Shown: one piece after another, positions 11,001 to 24,312 of the stretch
Layout of the letters: every line of letters starts with the position of its first letter
Position numbering within the stretch: position 1 is the first letter of the stretch
From: Allodiplogaster sudhausi
Lineage: Eukaryota > Nematoda > Chromadorea > Rhabditida > Diplogasteridae
Assembly: GCA_945643635.1 (NCBI GenBank)
Contig: CALZFC010000062.1
Coordinates: 612,501-676,500, forward strand
Direction of reading: 5' to 3'
DNA: 64,000 nucleotides
The notes under the pieces: generated by a model
Databases searched by the model: none
What the model was told of the DNA's origin: nothing
Seen by the model: the letters and a program-made list of their open reading frames with translations, nothing else
Position numbers and translations under genes: made by a program

Positions 11001-14000
11001 GCCAGGATACAAGGTCTTTCCATTCACTATTCTAAACAGCTTATAAGGTAGAGAATTTGAATGAGATAAAAGGGACTGGTTGCTTTGGCGGTGAGCATCC
11101 TTCCTCTATTTCGTACTGGTTATTTAAGCAATGTTTTTTAGGGCGAGACTTCTCGAACGAATATACTAGAATTTGACATGTTAATAACTACTAAAGATTG
11201 ATAAATTACATGGATAAAAAAGGCGATCAACAAATCTCTAGTACCAATAAAGAAATGAGTACTACTTAAAAATACTTTTTACGATTTATAAGGAGAATTA
11301 GAATATGAAAATCTATTGCTCTCAATTGGTCAAAATGCCCCTGAAGAGTGCTGTCTTCTGTGCAGGTGCTTCCACCGCCCGCTGGCTACATCCCCCTGCG
11401 TACGCCGGGGAGGAAGCTCATGGCCACGCCCACTCCCATGGGCGGGGCCATCGGGTTCACGATGCAAGGCACGCCAGAGAGACAGGAGGGAGCACAGAAG
11501 ATGTTCGGAGGACTGCTCGACTCACAGCCCAAGGTTCGTGGAGAGATCAGAGAGAGAGAGAGAGAGAGAGATGAGATGTGTAAGGGATAGAGAAGCCGAG
11601 TGAGATGAGGAAGAGAGGGGGCGATAGAGGAGGGACATGCTAAGGAAGTGAGGGAGAAAGGAGAGATTGAAATGTGGAGCAGGATTACGAGGACGAAGAT
11701 AGAAAAAAATTGGGAATGAACAGTTTGCTATAATTACAAGAGTAGAAGTTAAGAAAAATGTGCTGGATGAGATGGAGATGAGTGGAGAGGAAATGCTGAT
11801 GAGCACAGTGGTTGATGGGGGTAAGGATAGGAAGGAGTGGGCAACAAGCTGAAATTTCTAAGGACAAGGAACTGCCGCCACTGAAGCCGGAAGACATGCA
11901 GTACTTTGACAAGCTGCTGATGGATGTGGACGAGAGCACGTTGACCAAGGAGGAGATTCACGAGAGGGAGATCATGACTTATCTCCTCAAGATCAAGAAT
12001 GGCACTCCGCCACAGAGGAAGAGTGGACTCAGGAAGGTTAGAAAGGCTAGGAGATATTGAACAGGGAAAATGGGAGGTCCGAGGGTTTCACAAAAGTGAA
12101 TGGGTTGGACCTCCGACGGCCTCGAAAAATTGGGTGGGGAAAGTCAAAACATTGCAGGACTTTGACACTTTTCGGGTATAAAAAATTGCGTGGGTTGTCC
12201 ATTTCGGTTCCTTAATGGGTTTATGCAGAGATATATTTAAGCAGATTTTTTGAATTTAAGAAGTTGTAAGAGTTCCATTTTTTTGAGAAAGGAAACTGAT
12301 AATATTTCTTCCAGATCACCGAAAACGCGCGTAAGTACGGCGCGGGCCCACTCTTTAACCAGATTCTGCCATTGCTGATGTCACCGTCTCTGGAAGATCA
12401 GGAGAGACATCTTATGGTCAAGGTGAGAGAGGAGATTATATTTGATGGAAATGATATCACATTCATTGTCGAGGTATTCTTTAATCTTAAAAAGAAGGAA
12501 GAGATAGTAATTAAGGTGATCGACCGAATCCTGTACAAGCTGGACGACCTCGTCCGCCCGTACGTGCACAAGATTCTTGTCGTGATTGAGCCTCTTCTCA
12601 TTGACGAGGATTACTACGCCAGAGTTGAAGGTACAGACAAAGGAACACAGGCATGGCCAAGGACGATAAAGCATTTTATCTTCACAGGAAAAGAACTGAA
12701 ATTTTTTCTTGAGAAGTTGTATGCTTGAAATTAATTTCAAAAGATAAGAGAAGTGGAGACAAGAGAACTTGGGTGGAAGTGAAGTATGTACCACGTAAGA
12801 ATGTATCAGGGAATAAAAGAGTAGCTGGATGGTCTTCCAGAACAGGGTGGGTAGTAAAAAAAAATAGCGGTCAAAACATTGTGGAGGTGGTTAAAAAGCC
12901 AATTTGCCCCCTCCCCCTTTTTTACCTCGTCTTCTCTATACGGTAACCGTATGTATATGTGTAAGAATAAATCTCTTTAAAAACAGTGGGGTAATTCAGG
13001 GGCAAACAAAGCAGGTAGGTTGGCGGAATTCTATTCCCTGGTATAAATGAGAAGAGAAAGGAAGGCGAAAAGGAGCTGTGCGAAATGGATGAAACGTATG
13101 TGATTCTCTCATTCTTTATACGCATTATTCGCCTCTTCGAGGGCTCCATAAATTAAGATAACATAAACGATTTGCAGGCCGCGAGATCATCTCGAACCTC
13201 GCAAAGGCTGCCGGCCTCGCGACGATGATCTCCACGATGAGACCGGATATTGACAACGTCGACGAGTACGTCAGAAACACCACGGCCAGGGCCTTCGCAG
13301 TGGTCAGTCGGATTGTTTCACTCAGGAGAATTGAATTGTTCCATCAATTCAATGTACTAGAACAGGATGTGCATATCATGACCATTGTATCCGCTCAGGA
13401 TTTATTCAGAACTTGCGATTTAAAAAAATAAATTTTTTAGCATTGGATTCATTCGATTGAAATTTCCTTGTGATTAGGAAGAGCGTGAGGACCCACACGG
13501 ATAGGTGTTAATGAAATCGTTCAGGTCGCATCAGCCCTGGGAATCCCTGCACTCCTTCCGTTCTTGAAGGCCGTATGTAAGAGTAAGAAGAGTTGGCAGG
13601 CCAGACACACTGGTCCGTAGACGCTTTTATTTCTCCTTTTTCTCATCAGCTTCTCTTTGAAGTCATTATTTTATGTTGAAATTTTTTTGAAGTCAAATAT
13701 GTGAATGGATTTTGCTAATAATCTTTCTTCGAGATTTGTTAAGCACGCAAGCTGATTGAATTGAAAATGTCTTCTCCATTTGCAGGAATCAAGATTGTTC
13801 AGCAGATGGCGATTCTCATGGGCTGCGCTGTGCTTCCGCATCTCAAGTCACTCGTTGAGATTGTTGAAGGCGGTCTTGAGGACGAGCAACAGAAGGCGAG
13901 CTAGTTCTACCATTTTTTGAGCACCTATTATATTTTTGGATTGTTGTTATAATATAATTTTTGTTATTTGTTGATAATAATAAAAGTGGAGCAGTACGAA

Positions 14001-16149
14001 TAAAAATAAACCTAAGTTTATTATTATTATTTATCTTGGTTATACTACGACAATTATGGCTTAGCAGTAGAAGGTGTGCTAGAAGCAGAGCTGCACGCGG
14101 CCCGGGCCGGCCCGGCCCAGCCCGGTCCAAGGGCCGGCCGGGCCCAAATTTCCAAGGCCCTCTAGGGCCGGGCCCAACCTTGGGCCCGGCCCTGAGCCCG
14201 ATTGGGCCCGATTTTCAAACATTTCCACACGAACATGCTTATGACAGAGCGAATTCTTATTGCTCATACATAATATTGTAGCTCGGGAGTTGTATTCCTC
14301 TTCAGAATGAAGTAAATGAGAAGCCTTGGGAACGGCTAGGCGAAAAAAATTTTCGCTAAGAAAATTACGAATTAGAAATTGGAATCAGACGTATTTGAAA
14401 ATCGGGCCGGAGCGGGCCGGCCCGGGCCCAAAATTCAAGGGCCCGAAAACTGCGGGCCGGGCCGAGGTTTTGGGCCCGAAGGGCGGGCCGGCCCAAAAAA
14501 ATTGAGCCTGCGTGCACCTCTGGCTAGAAGTAAAATCTTTGTCGTATTGTCAACCCATTATTTAGGTGCGCACCATAACTGCTCTGTGCCTGGCTGCACT
14601 CGCCGAGGCCGCCGCTCCGTACGGAATCGAAGCATTCGACTCTGTCCTCAAACCACTCTGGAAGGGAATTCGAATGCATCGCGGCAAGGGTCTCGCAGCC
14701 TTCCTTAAGGCAATCGGATATCTCATTCCGCTTATGGTGGGTCGTTTCATTTTTTAAAGGTATTTAAAACGTAAGGTTATTAGTAAAGTAAATATATATA
14801 TTAAAAAACCTGCTCTTAGGACGCCGAATACGCGTCGTACTACACGAGAGAAGTGATGCTCATTCTGATTCGGGAGTTTGCTTCGCCAGACGAAGAAATG
14901 AAGAAGATTGTCCTCAAGGTGGTTCTTTCTTATAATGAGAATGAGTATAAACATAAAGTGCGTAGGCATTAGATAATATATATTTCAGGTGGTCAAGCAG
15001 TGCTGCCAGACGGATGGTGTCGAACCGAGCTACATCCGCGATGAGATCCTCGGACATTTCTTCAAGGTTCATTAAAAAATAAATATATTTCAAAAAAAGT
15101 TTTTCAGAAATTGCATTTTAAATTTTTATGGCTGTTCTTGATCGATCAGTTTAGTTGCGTGAAAATATAAGTTGTATACCTCTTTTCAGGCGTTCTGGAA
15201 CCAGCGAATGGCCATGGATCGACGCAACTACAGACAACTCGTAGACACCACCGTCGAGATTGCGCAAAAGGTTTCGTTGCATTTAAAAAAAATTGTATTT
15301 TCCCTAAAACGTAAATTGACTTGTAGTGAAATGTGTTTTTTTTTTCTCCATAGTATTACGGGTTTTCATCCTCAGGTTGGAAGCGTTGAAATTGTCGCGC
15401 GAATTGTTGACGATCTCAAGGACGAGAATGAGCAGTACAGGTTGGATTTGGGAGAGGGCTGTCTATTCGACTAACAGAAAGTAGCAGAAAAATGAGTAGC
15501 GAATGAGAGGGAGGGTAAAGACCAAGGAGTGAGCTATGAAAAGAGATGGCTGGATAGACAGAGAGTGAGAGAGAGAGAGAGTGCGCTAGAGAAGGAGAAG
15601 ATAAATTCGGAAAACGATTTAAAGGAAAATGGTGATGGAGACGATCGAGAACATTGTCGCTCTGCAAGGAGCGACGGAAATAGACTCTCGCCTTGAGGAA
15701 CAGCTCATCGATGGCATTCTCTATGCATTCCAGGTCAGAACTGTGCTCTTATATCAAAGCATATATAGTGGAGGAGATTGCGATTACGGTTTTGATTATA
15801 TAGAGGGAACAAGTATGTTGTAGAAAAGTCTTTCATTTCAGGAGCAAACGCAAGAAGACGCCGTAATGCTGGACGGCTTCGGAACGGTGTGCAAGGGACT
15901 GGGAAGGTAAGGGAACCTTTCAAAAAGCATAAAGTTATTGTTTAAAAGTGACTGTTTTTGTTTGAGAGGTCTGCTTTGTCCAAATAAAAAGAAGGAGAAT
16001 ATCTTTGCTTCACAGGCGAGCCAAGCCGTATCTGCCACAAGTGTGTGGTACGATTCTCTGGCGACTCAACAACAAGGCTGCCAAGGTCCGGCAGCAGGCC
16101 GCAGATCTGGTCAGTTTTGAGAAGTTTTGCTCTCTCTCTGTCTCTCTGC

Positions 16150-16181
<32 letters not shown>

Positions 16182-17088
16182 GCCTCTCTCTCTCTCTCTG
16201 TCTCTCTGCCTCTCTCTCTCTCTCTCTCTCCCCTTCGTCGCCGCTCTTACTCTCTCTCTCTGTCAGTATGTTTTCTCATTCTCTCTCTGTCTTCATAGTT
16301 CTGTCTCGCTCATTCTGTTTCTCTCCTCCTGCCTGTTTCGCTCTCTCCGTTATCCCATATCTCTCAAATTTCTTCTCGCCTGCTCAAACTTTTTGCTATA
16401 TAACAAACTCCTCTAATTGGCGTTTGATTTTGAGATTCTTAATTCCTTCTGTAATCCTTGTGATTTCAGATTGCTCGGATCGCTCCAGTGATGCAAATGT
16501 GTGAGGAGGAGAAACTAATGGGCCATTTGGGAGTGACTCTCTACGAGTACCTCGGAGAGGAGTACCCAGAGGTTCGTCGTCCTTCGTTGTCATTCACTGA
16601 CCGGAGTCTACTTTCAGGTGCTTGGATCGATCCTCGGTGCTCTGAAGGCCATTGTCAATGTCATTGGCATGACGAAGATGACTCCCCCGATCAAGGTAAT
16701 CCTAACAGCCATCAGCTCTTTCGTCCTCAGGAACTGGACAGGGAAATGGAAGACAATTACTTTTTAGCTGAACAAAATCGATTAAGATACATTATAGAGT
16801 ATTGCATAGTAAATGGTGAATGAATGAAATGAATCTAACTTGTTTTCAGGATCTCCTGCCCCGCCTTACTCCGATCCTGAAGAATCGACACGAGAAAGTG
16901 CAAGAGAACTGCATCGACTTGGTGGGGGCGATCGCGGACAGGGGAAGCGAGTTCGTGTCTGCCAGGGAGTGGATGAGGATCTGCTTCGAGTTGCTCGAGC
17001 TACTCAAGGCACACAAGAAGAGCATTCGGAGAGCGGCCATCAACACCTTCGGATACATTGCTAAGGCTAGTTGGGGAGAACGGGCGGG

Positions 17089-17124
<36 letters not shown>

Positions 17125-17137
17125 TTTTCTTTCTTTT

Positions 17138-17177
<40 letters not shown>

Positions 17178-19159
17178 TCCTTTTTTTCTGAATTTCTTTT
17201 TCTTTTTTTCTGCCTTTATTTTTTTCTGCCTTTCTTTTTTTCTGCCTTTTTCCTTTTTCCTGTCTTTCTTTACTTTTTTTCTGCATATCTTTTCTTTTTT
17301 TCTGCCTTTCTTTCTTCCGTTCATTCTCTTGGGTGAATTAATGAAACGAAACAATAAAATGGTGTTTTTATTGTAAAGAATTGAAAAAAGTTTTTTTTTC
17401 TTGCTGTTCATTGCTGGGCAAAACTAAAATTGTAGTTTTAGGCCATTGGACCGCATGATGTGCTCGCAACCCTGCTCAACAATCTCAAAGTCCAGGAGCG
17501 ACAGCTTCGTGTCTGCACTACGGTGTGTCGGAGAGAAAGAAGACAGAGAGATAGAGGGAAAGATAGAGAGAGAGAGCATGGAAGCTAAGAAGAGGAGCAT
17601 TTGATGGGGATTAACAGGAGAGAAGTAGAGAAAGATAGATAAGGGAAAGAAATTGAATTGCTTGAGGTGGCCATTGCCATTGTGGCTGAGACCTGCGCGC
17701 CCTTCACAGTGCTTCCAGCCATGATGAATGAGTACAGAGTTCCCGAGATGAATGTCCAGAACGGAGTTCTCAAGGCGCTCTCTTTCATGTTCGAGGTTGG
17801 AATCCTTGTCGATTAATCGCTGTTTTAGTATGTCAAGTCCGTTCTCTTCATATCCACTTCTTTCTCGTTCTTTTCTCTCTGTCTCTTCCCCTTTTCTCTC
17901 TCTCTCTCACTCCCTCTCTCCCTTGCAGTACATTGGTGAGATGGCGAAGGATTACATCTACGCAGTAGTGCCCCTCCTGACAGACGCTCTGCAGGAGCGG
18001 GACCCGGTGCATCGACAGATTGCTATCGATGCCGTTGCTCATCTCGCACTCGGAGTCTACGGATTCGGTTGCGAGGTCGGTCTCTTTTTTCTCTTTCTGT
18101 TACATAAGTTTTTACTCTTTAGTTTATTGCGGAATCTTAATCTTGAATAATAAATCGTTATCCGGCATTTTTAGCTTAGAAATTCTAGAAACAGGACCAA
18201 ATAATCTTAGGAAATAAAAAAAAATGGGAGAGAAGCATATATGCAGTTGCGATGTAAATGTGGTTTGCAAAACCAGTCATATATATAAATGTTATACACA
18301 GGCACGTGTATTTCAAAACAAACATAATAATCATAAAAGCAATGGAAATATACTGCAGGACGCCCTTGTCCATCTGCTGAATCACGTCTGGCCGAATATG
18401 CTCGAGAACTCGCCGCACATTATCCAGCGATTCGTGTTCGCCTGCGAAGGCATGCGAGTCTCGCTGGGACCCATTAAGGTTTGAAAATGGGCTTTACGAT
18501 AAATCGAGACGGTAATGAATTATGTTGTTTTGTTTCTACAAAGATTTTATAATGGAAATGTTTCATGAATAGCCTGAATAAAGTAGTAATGAAAATGTAT
18601 GTACTCAATTACAGGTGCTGCAGTACTGCCTTCAAGGACTGTGGCATCCGGCGCGCAAGGTTCGCGAGCCGATTTGGAAGGTCTACAACAACCTCATCCT
18701 TGGATCTCAGGTAAGACATATTTATTTTTGTCTTTTACTTTCTTGTTCAGTTGTAATTAGAGACTGCAGGTGATTTAGGTGATAAAACTGCACGTAAGTT
18801 CTTTTGAGGGGGTAATCAAGTGCGAGAAACTTAAAAATAAAAGAAGAATTGCACAATATGGTAGAATTTAGGATAACAAAATAAACAAAAGTGTAATGGA
18901 CTTTTGAAAATTAACTTTACTCCGAAACAATTCGTTCCGAAGAGTTATTTATTACAAATTTTCGAGGCCCTAACTGTTTTCGGTCAACCTGGGTATCTGC
19001 GGTCTCTAATTGTAATAGAGAATTTTAAATAAAGACAACTGCACTGAAAATGTATAAATATTCGTTCCTTTGCAGGACGCGCTTGTCGCGGGCTATCCGC
19101 GAGTGGAGAACACGGATCGGAATGAGTACCTGCGATATGAGATGGATTATATGCTTTGA
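6818..19159 (+). CDS. SF3B1: Splicing factor 3B subunit 1
   Basis: Core U2 snRNP subunit that clamps the branch-point helix. Exons: 6818-6845, 7301-7425, 7695-7773, 7920-8011, 8201-8312, 8906-8985, 9104-9214, 9414-9584, 9917-10061, 10252-10344, 10473-10545, 10712-10815, 10945-11013, 11365-11533, 11863-12035, 12315-12422, 12515-12630, 13178-13302, 13525-13612, 13785-13895, 14566-14736, 14820-14918, 14989-15066, 15190-15270, 15376-15440, 15625-15733, 15842-15906, 16016-16109, 16470-16571, 16618-16695, 16850-17065, 17442-17522, 17667-17795, 17929-18075, 18359-18478, 18615-18710, 19076-19159. They sum to 3,987 bases (1,328 aa; human 1,304). The N-terminal third has the RWDETP-type TP repeats; from exon 16 on, the HEAT-repeat region is nearly identical to the family, including [16 protein letters not shown] and QQK-VRTI around the human residues 625, 662/666 and 700. 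The first exon is a frame-compatible guess. Introns 20 and 31 start with GC. Confidence 0.97.
8041..8094. repeat. (AT)n microsatellite
   Basis: Pure AT dinucleotide run in SF3B1 intron 4, starting about 30 bases after the donor. Similar AT runs occur at about 24239-24309, 40614-40651, 42935-42964, 43293-43321, 43857-43887 and 44475-44499, all in introns. Confidence 0.95.
14086..14522. mobile_element. hAT-type MITE with GGCC-rich palindromic arms
   Basis: A 437-bp element in SF3B1 intron 20. Its ends, CAGAGCTGCACGC and the complement of GCGTGCACCTCTG, are imperfect inverted repeats. It is flanked by an exact 8-bp duplication GCTAGAAG (14078-14085 and 14523-14530), which is diagnostic for hAT transposition. 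The arms are dense in GGGCC/GGCCC words and should form a strong hairpin. There is no coding capacity. Confidence 0.85.
17092..17330. repeat. (TTTC)n microsatellite
   Basis: A CTTT run followed by degenerate TTTTTCTGCC words in SF3B1 intron 31. Pure pyrimidine on the + strand. Confidence 0.9.
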
Positions 19160-19856
19160 AGAGAACCATTCATTCCCTTCTTTCCTTGGCTATCTAACTG
19201 TTGCCCCTTCTATGTTTTCAGTTATTTCTTTTTCATTTCTCTCTGATTATTGTATGTATTCTTATAATCTCTCAGTTATATTTCTAGCTCTACCTGTCGC
19301 CTCTCTCTCTCTGTCTCTCCTTTTTTCCCTTTTTCTCTCTTTGTCTGACTCTCTGTCACTGTCTTCCACTCAATTTCCTTAGTGAATTCTGAACAATTGT
19401 TCCTTATCAGGACTACTTTGTTGTTTGTTTCCTTTTTCAGAACAGGCGCAAATTTCCGAGGATGACTTTAGCACGCGATCAGTATAAGTCTATTGTAAAT
19501 TCATGTCTTTATGAATTCTTTAAGCGAGGTGACACATTCTTCTGTTCTGTTGTTTGTTGACAACTTCTTCTTTGTTTAAATATAAAATAAATAAATTCAT
19601 ACGAAAGCACCGATAAGATTTGCAGTTTCAATAGAAGGTTGCATGCTTGAGCACCTTACGATACAGTATCTAGATATCGAGTCAGAGTACTGTAGAGTAG
19701 GTTGTCCATATTGGGTTGCATCTGAGGAATTTGGTTGTGACGAAATCTGCATTGATGGCTATTACAAAATGAGTCGGTCCCGCGGTCACTTTAATTCGAA
19801 GGCTCTGCGACTTTTTGTTTAATCCCAAATAAGTAGGTTAGTCAGATGACTGCACG
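19160..19856. other. SF3B1 3' UTR and DEPDC5 upstream region
   Basis: Overlapping AATAAA signals at 19586-19591 and 19590-19595 fit the SF3B1 poly(A) site. The remainder is unique sequence with no frame of interest, apart from a short upstream frame ATG ACT GCA CGA TGA at 19846 that overlaps the proposed DEPDC5 start. Confidence 0.6.
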
Positions 19857-22800
19857 ATGACTCGGGAGAATGGCGTGAAGTGGGCGGAGAGGGGAGAGCG
19901 ACGGGCGAGCGGGGATGGGCGGGCGGCCAATGGTGCAGGTTATCATTCTGAGCAGTTGCGGGGAGGAAGTACATGTTGTCAGTATCCCCCACTTCCAGCT
20001 AATCACTCATTAAATGAATAGATCTCATTGTCGGACCATTGTTAGCCTACGCTTATGGTTTGAAAGGGTAAGAAAATCAATTAGTTGATTTTGTAGTGTG
20101 TTATTGGTGCCAATTGTACCCGGCGTGTATGTATTAGTTGTTTGGCTGATATATAAGTTTTAAAGTTCCCCACTGAGCTCGATCTTCCCACTTAAGACTC
20201 TTTCCTTAGGCTCACAATCAGTGGGAAGCAGCGGAGACGTAGTGACTCGGCGGTCGATTCGACTTGTCTTCCATAATGTTGGCAAGGCGCCCACTGACAA
20301 CAAATTTGCTAGAGTTGTCGTGGTGAGACGCTTTTTTTCAATTTAACAATTTGCTTTCTTGTTTAAATAAAAGAATTTGTTTTATTCACTTTTTTGGTAA
20401 AAGATTCCACCTGGCTAATTAGTGAGTTTGATACTTTAGAAAAGAAGAAGAAAACATTTTAGTCACGCGGCCTTCAGCCAATCTCGATTGGCTCGTACAT
20501 CTGTCTCTTTGGCGCGGCCGAGACCGAGAAGATTACATTACAAGTCGATGCCGAGTACAACGTCAATTCAAGAGTGAGTATTCTGGCTCGGAGTCCAACT
20601 ACACTCCCAGTTCGATCAAGCTGTAATTTCGACTAGTAACCGAAATAAGATCTATCATTTAGAAATAATTTTGTGATTGTAGAAAGAATCGATTGATTTT
20701 CTTTTTTTTATTATATAAAAAAGTAACAGAGTTCAATTTATTCATCAATAAGGTTTACGTTGCTCTGATCATCAAAACTGTTTCGATTAACCTTCACGTG
20801 TGATCTAAAGCGACGCGTTCAGTATCAGGACAGCAAAAATTTAGTTTGAAAAAAGTAGCTGAAAAGGAAATGGTTCAAAATATGGTATTTCATGACAAAT
20901 AATGGAGAGACAATTAGCAAGAGAGCGACAAGTAAAGATGTCATTTTGTCAGGACCACCTCTCGGTCGAAGTCGGCTTCGTTCCGGATACAATCATGAAT
21001 GACTACCGGAACATCGACACTTTCATCCAGATAGCAACTCCGAGTGAGGTGAGTCAAGATGGAAGGGAGATGTTACTTCTGGAGAGACGATTGAGGTGGG
21101 AAAGGAACCAAGAGAGAAGAAGTGGTGTAACTGAAAAGATATGGAGAGAGAGAGAGACGATGAAGACGAAAGGAGAAGAGGGATGAAATGGAGAGAGAGA
21201 AAGGCTAGTTATAAATGAAGCGAAGCTAATGGATTGCAGATTGCACTCGACAACATTCAACTCACCTTCAAGGACTCTTACATGAGCCGTGCTGATATGT
21301 GGCAGTACAGGAACAAGCTGATTGGGACACTTGCATATCAGGTTATAATTCTAATTCTTTATTCCTATCATTGTAGACAAATGACCATTGATAAATAAAA
21401 CGATAAAGCGTATTGATTGAAGGATCGACCAATCCGGGAGATGAACATGAGCACACGGACAAGTGACATGTGGCTGGCTGGGCAGCTCGTGAGATCCGGA
21501 TTGGTTTCCGAGGAGACCAGAGTCGTCTTCCGATCCAGCAGCAGTAATGTAGGCTTCTTTTTTATTTAGAAATTTTTTTCTTTTATTTATATTATTTTTT
21601 AATGAAGCATTAATTCGTATTTTTTCACGTGAGTGTGGTTCAAAAAGATAATATCTAAGTGAATTTTCTATTTAAAGCAATAGTTGACATGATTTCTAGG
21701 TTCTAATCTACATGCAAATGGCTTCCGAGATGTGGCATATGGATCCGCAAGGGGATCTCTACATGGAGAAAGGAGTCAAGGTGAGGTGGTTGATGATAGT
21801 GGTGAAGGTTTGGATTTCTGTGGTGCACAACAATTTGTAAAGTTTACATGAATTCGAATCTAAAGAAGACTATTTTTATTCATATCAAGTTGAATTCAAA
21901 TAAATTATATGATGGAATTTTTTCGCATTTTTATTTGGGGATGAGCACCAAAAAAATTCCCACGGCCATTCACGCGTGCTATTTCGCAGATTGAACAAAG
22001 ACTCGCTTGTGAAAATAGCACGCGATAATGAGAGAGTCCTAATGCGGCCATTCGAACGTGCAGTCATAGTATTTTTTCGGTGATCATCCTCCGTGAACAG
22101 GAAATTATTGATTCCTCGCAGGGTTTCCTGTCGAATTTGTTTGCCCGCTGGAAGGCCTATCAATGCGCGCACTACGTGAGCATCGTGCTCTGCTCTCGCT
22201 TCTACTTTATCGGAGGAGAGAACTGCCCGGAGCTAGTGGAGCGGCTAGGGTTCACGGCTGTAGATCATAGAGGAAGACTATTCCAGGTTTTATTGAAATT
22301 GTTCTTTTATCATGAAAGAGTTTAAGCGAATGAGCTTTCCTTTTCTAGAGAGGGCGGTTTACTTAAAAATATACTTATAAAAAGTTCAACGAGAATTATT
22401 TCGGCGGTAAATGGGAGGATTACGAAGGTACTGAAATTTACTTTTTCATCTTCTAAGGACTTCTACAAGCTGGTCGTGCAGAACGAACATTACGATGATT
22501 GGTCTCACGTCTTGCCCAAGGTAGAGCGAACGACAAAAGAGAAAGAGAGAGCGAGATTGAGAACTGTGTGTGAGAGAGGGAGGAGACAGTTAGAAGAGAA
22601 AAAGAGAGAGATAGAGAGAGTTAGGAGAGAATGATGACTTACTTCTCTCAGGTGAAAGCTGCTTGCCGTGGGTACGAGGAAGATATCAGAGAAGCACTTA
22701 GTCGATCCCTCGAGGGAGTTCTATTCACTCTCAGTGAGAACACAGTCAGGACGACCTTTTCATTTGTAACATTGCATTCATATTCTCTGCCCATCTCTGG

Positions 22801-22961
22801 ACTGGCGTTTTTCTTGTGAACATATAGCAGTAGTTAATATTTTAGTCTCTCTCAACATCTCTCTCTCTCTCTCTCACACTTTCTCTCTAATTCGCTTCTT
22901 CCCTCTCTCTCGATCTCTATCTCGCTCCTCTCTCTGTAGCCCTCTCTCTCTCTGTAGCGCG

Positions 22962-23013
<52 letters not shown>

Positions 23014-23191
23014 TTCTCGTTCTATCCCATCCTCATCATTTGAGGTCGAAATATCAACGGCGGCTGACGGGAACTTTTTGGCATCGCTCAACCTCAGTAT
23101 GAACGCATTCTGCACTTATCACTCGGACAGACGATTCGAAACGACTGGACAGCAGGTCTCTCCCACTCTCACTTGCCTCTCACACTCTCTG

Positions 23192-23246
<55 letters not shown>

Positions 23247-24235
23247 TTGGCTTTCTCTTCCTTCTGCTATGTCTTGTTCTCTCTCTTTTTGCTCTTCACT
23301 CTGCCTCAGTCTTTCTACTCTCTGTCATTCTATCGCTCACTATTAGTCTCACTATGTTCCTTTCAATTTCTGCCACTTTTTTCTGGTCGTTACTTCGTCC
23401 TCTTTACTACGTCTTCTTTCTAACTTATAATTTTCCGTTTCATAATTTGTTCAGATCATTTTCGTGACACCTGGAGGCGGAGTTTTCAACGTGGAGAGGG
23501 AAGAAGTGGACCGGACGAAGCAGCGCTTGATTGACATGGGAATCTCGCTTGATTTGGTCAAATCACCAATCATCCATACTTCACTTTTCCAGCATATCTC
23601 TCAAGCTTCTTATCATTTTCAGCTTTAACTGTTCTAGTTGAAGTAAAAAAAAATCGCCTTTAATCCAGCCTAGCATATACATGGCAGAACATTTTGCATG
23701 TTGAAGGTTTGCCTTGGAGAGCAACCTCTCCATGCCGTTCCACTCTTCGTCTTCCATACTCCCGCAGACAAGGGACCCGGGACGACAAGCTACTTTATTC
23801 CTCATTGGATGAACTATTCGTACTTCAAGGTGTCTTTCTGTCTTGTAATTTTGAAGAGAGAACAGCCATTTTATTCCATCTTTTTCTCATTTAAAGGAAA
23901 ACTTCAAATTTCAGCTCACCAAACGTTCGGCGATTTCTATCACTTCCGACCTCGAATCAACATTCCGCAGCAGATTCTGGTAGGTGAAATGGACAGCGAA
24001 AGAAAGGAAACTCACCAATAGCAATTAAAAGAAAGCTTTTTTTTTTAAATAAAAAGACAAATAAAACAAATGTCTCTAGTACGCCGACCGTGGAATGGTG
24101 CTGGGAGAGTGGCGTGCTGACGTGGACATGGAGGAGCACGACTCGAATGTCTGCTTTGCTCTTCTTCAATTTAGTTTTCGCTTTTTTAAATTTAATTTAT
24201 CTTATGTCTTTTTTAATTGGATAATTGGTTTTTAA

Positions 24236-24312
<77 letters not shown>

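Noticed and set aside
23698..24021. Continuous 107-codon DEPDC5 exon without an intron
   Set aside because: The middle part (after the YSYFK codons) is not conserved and contains splice motifs, though the exact junction is unclear; an intron in 23830-23914 is more likely.
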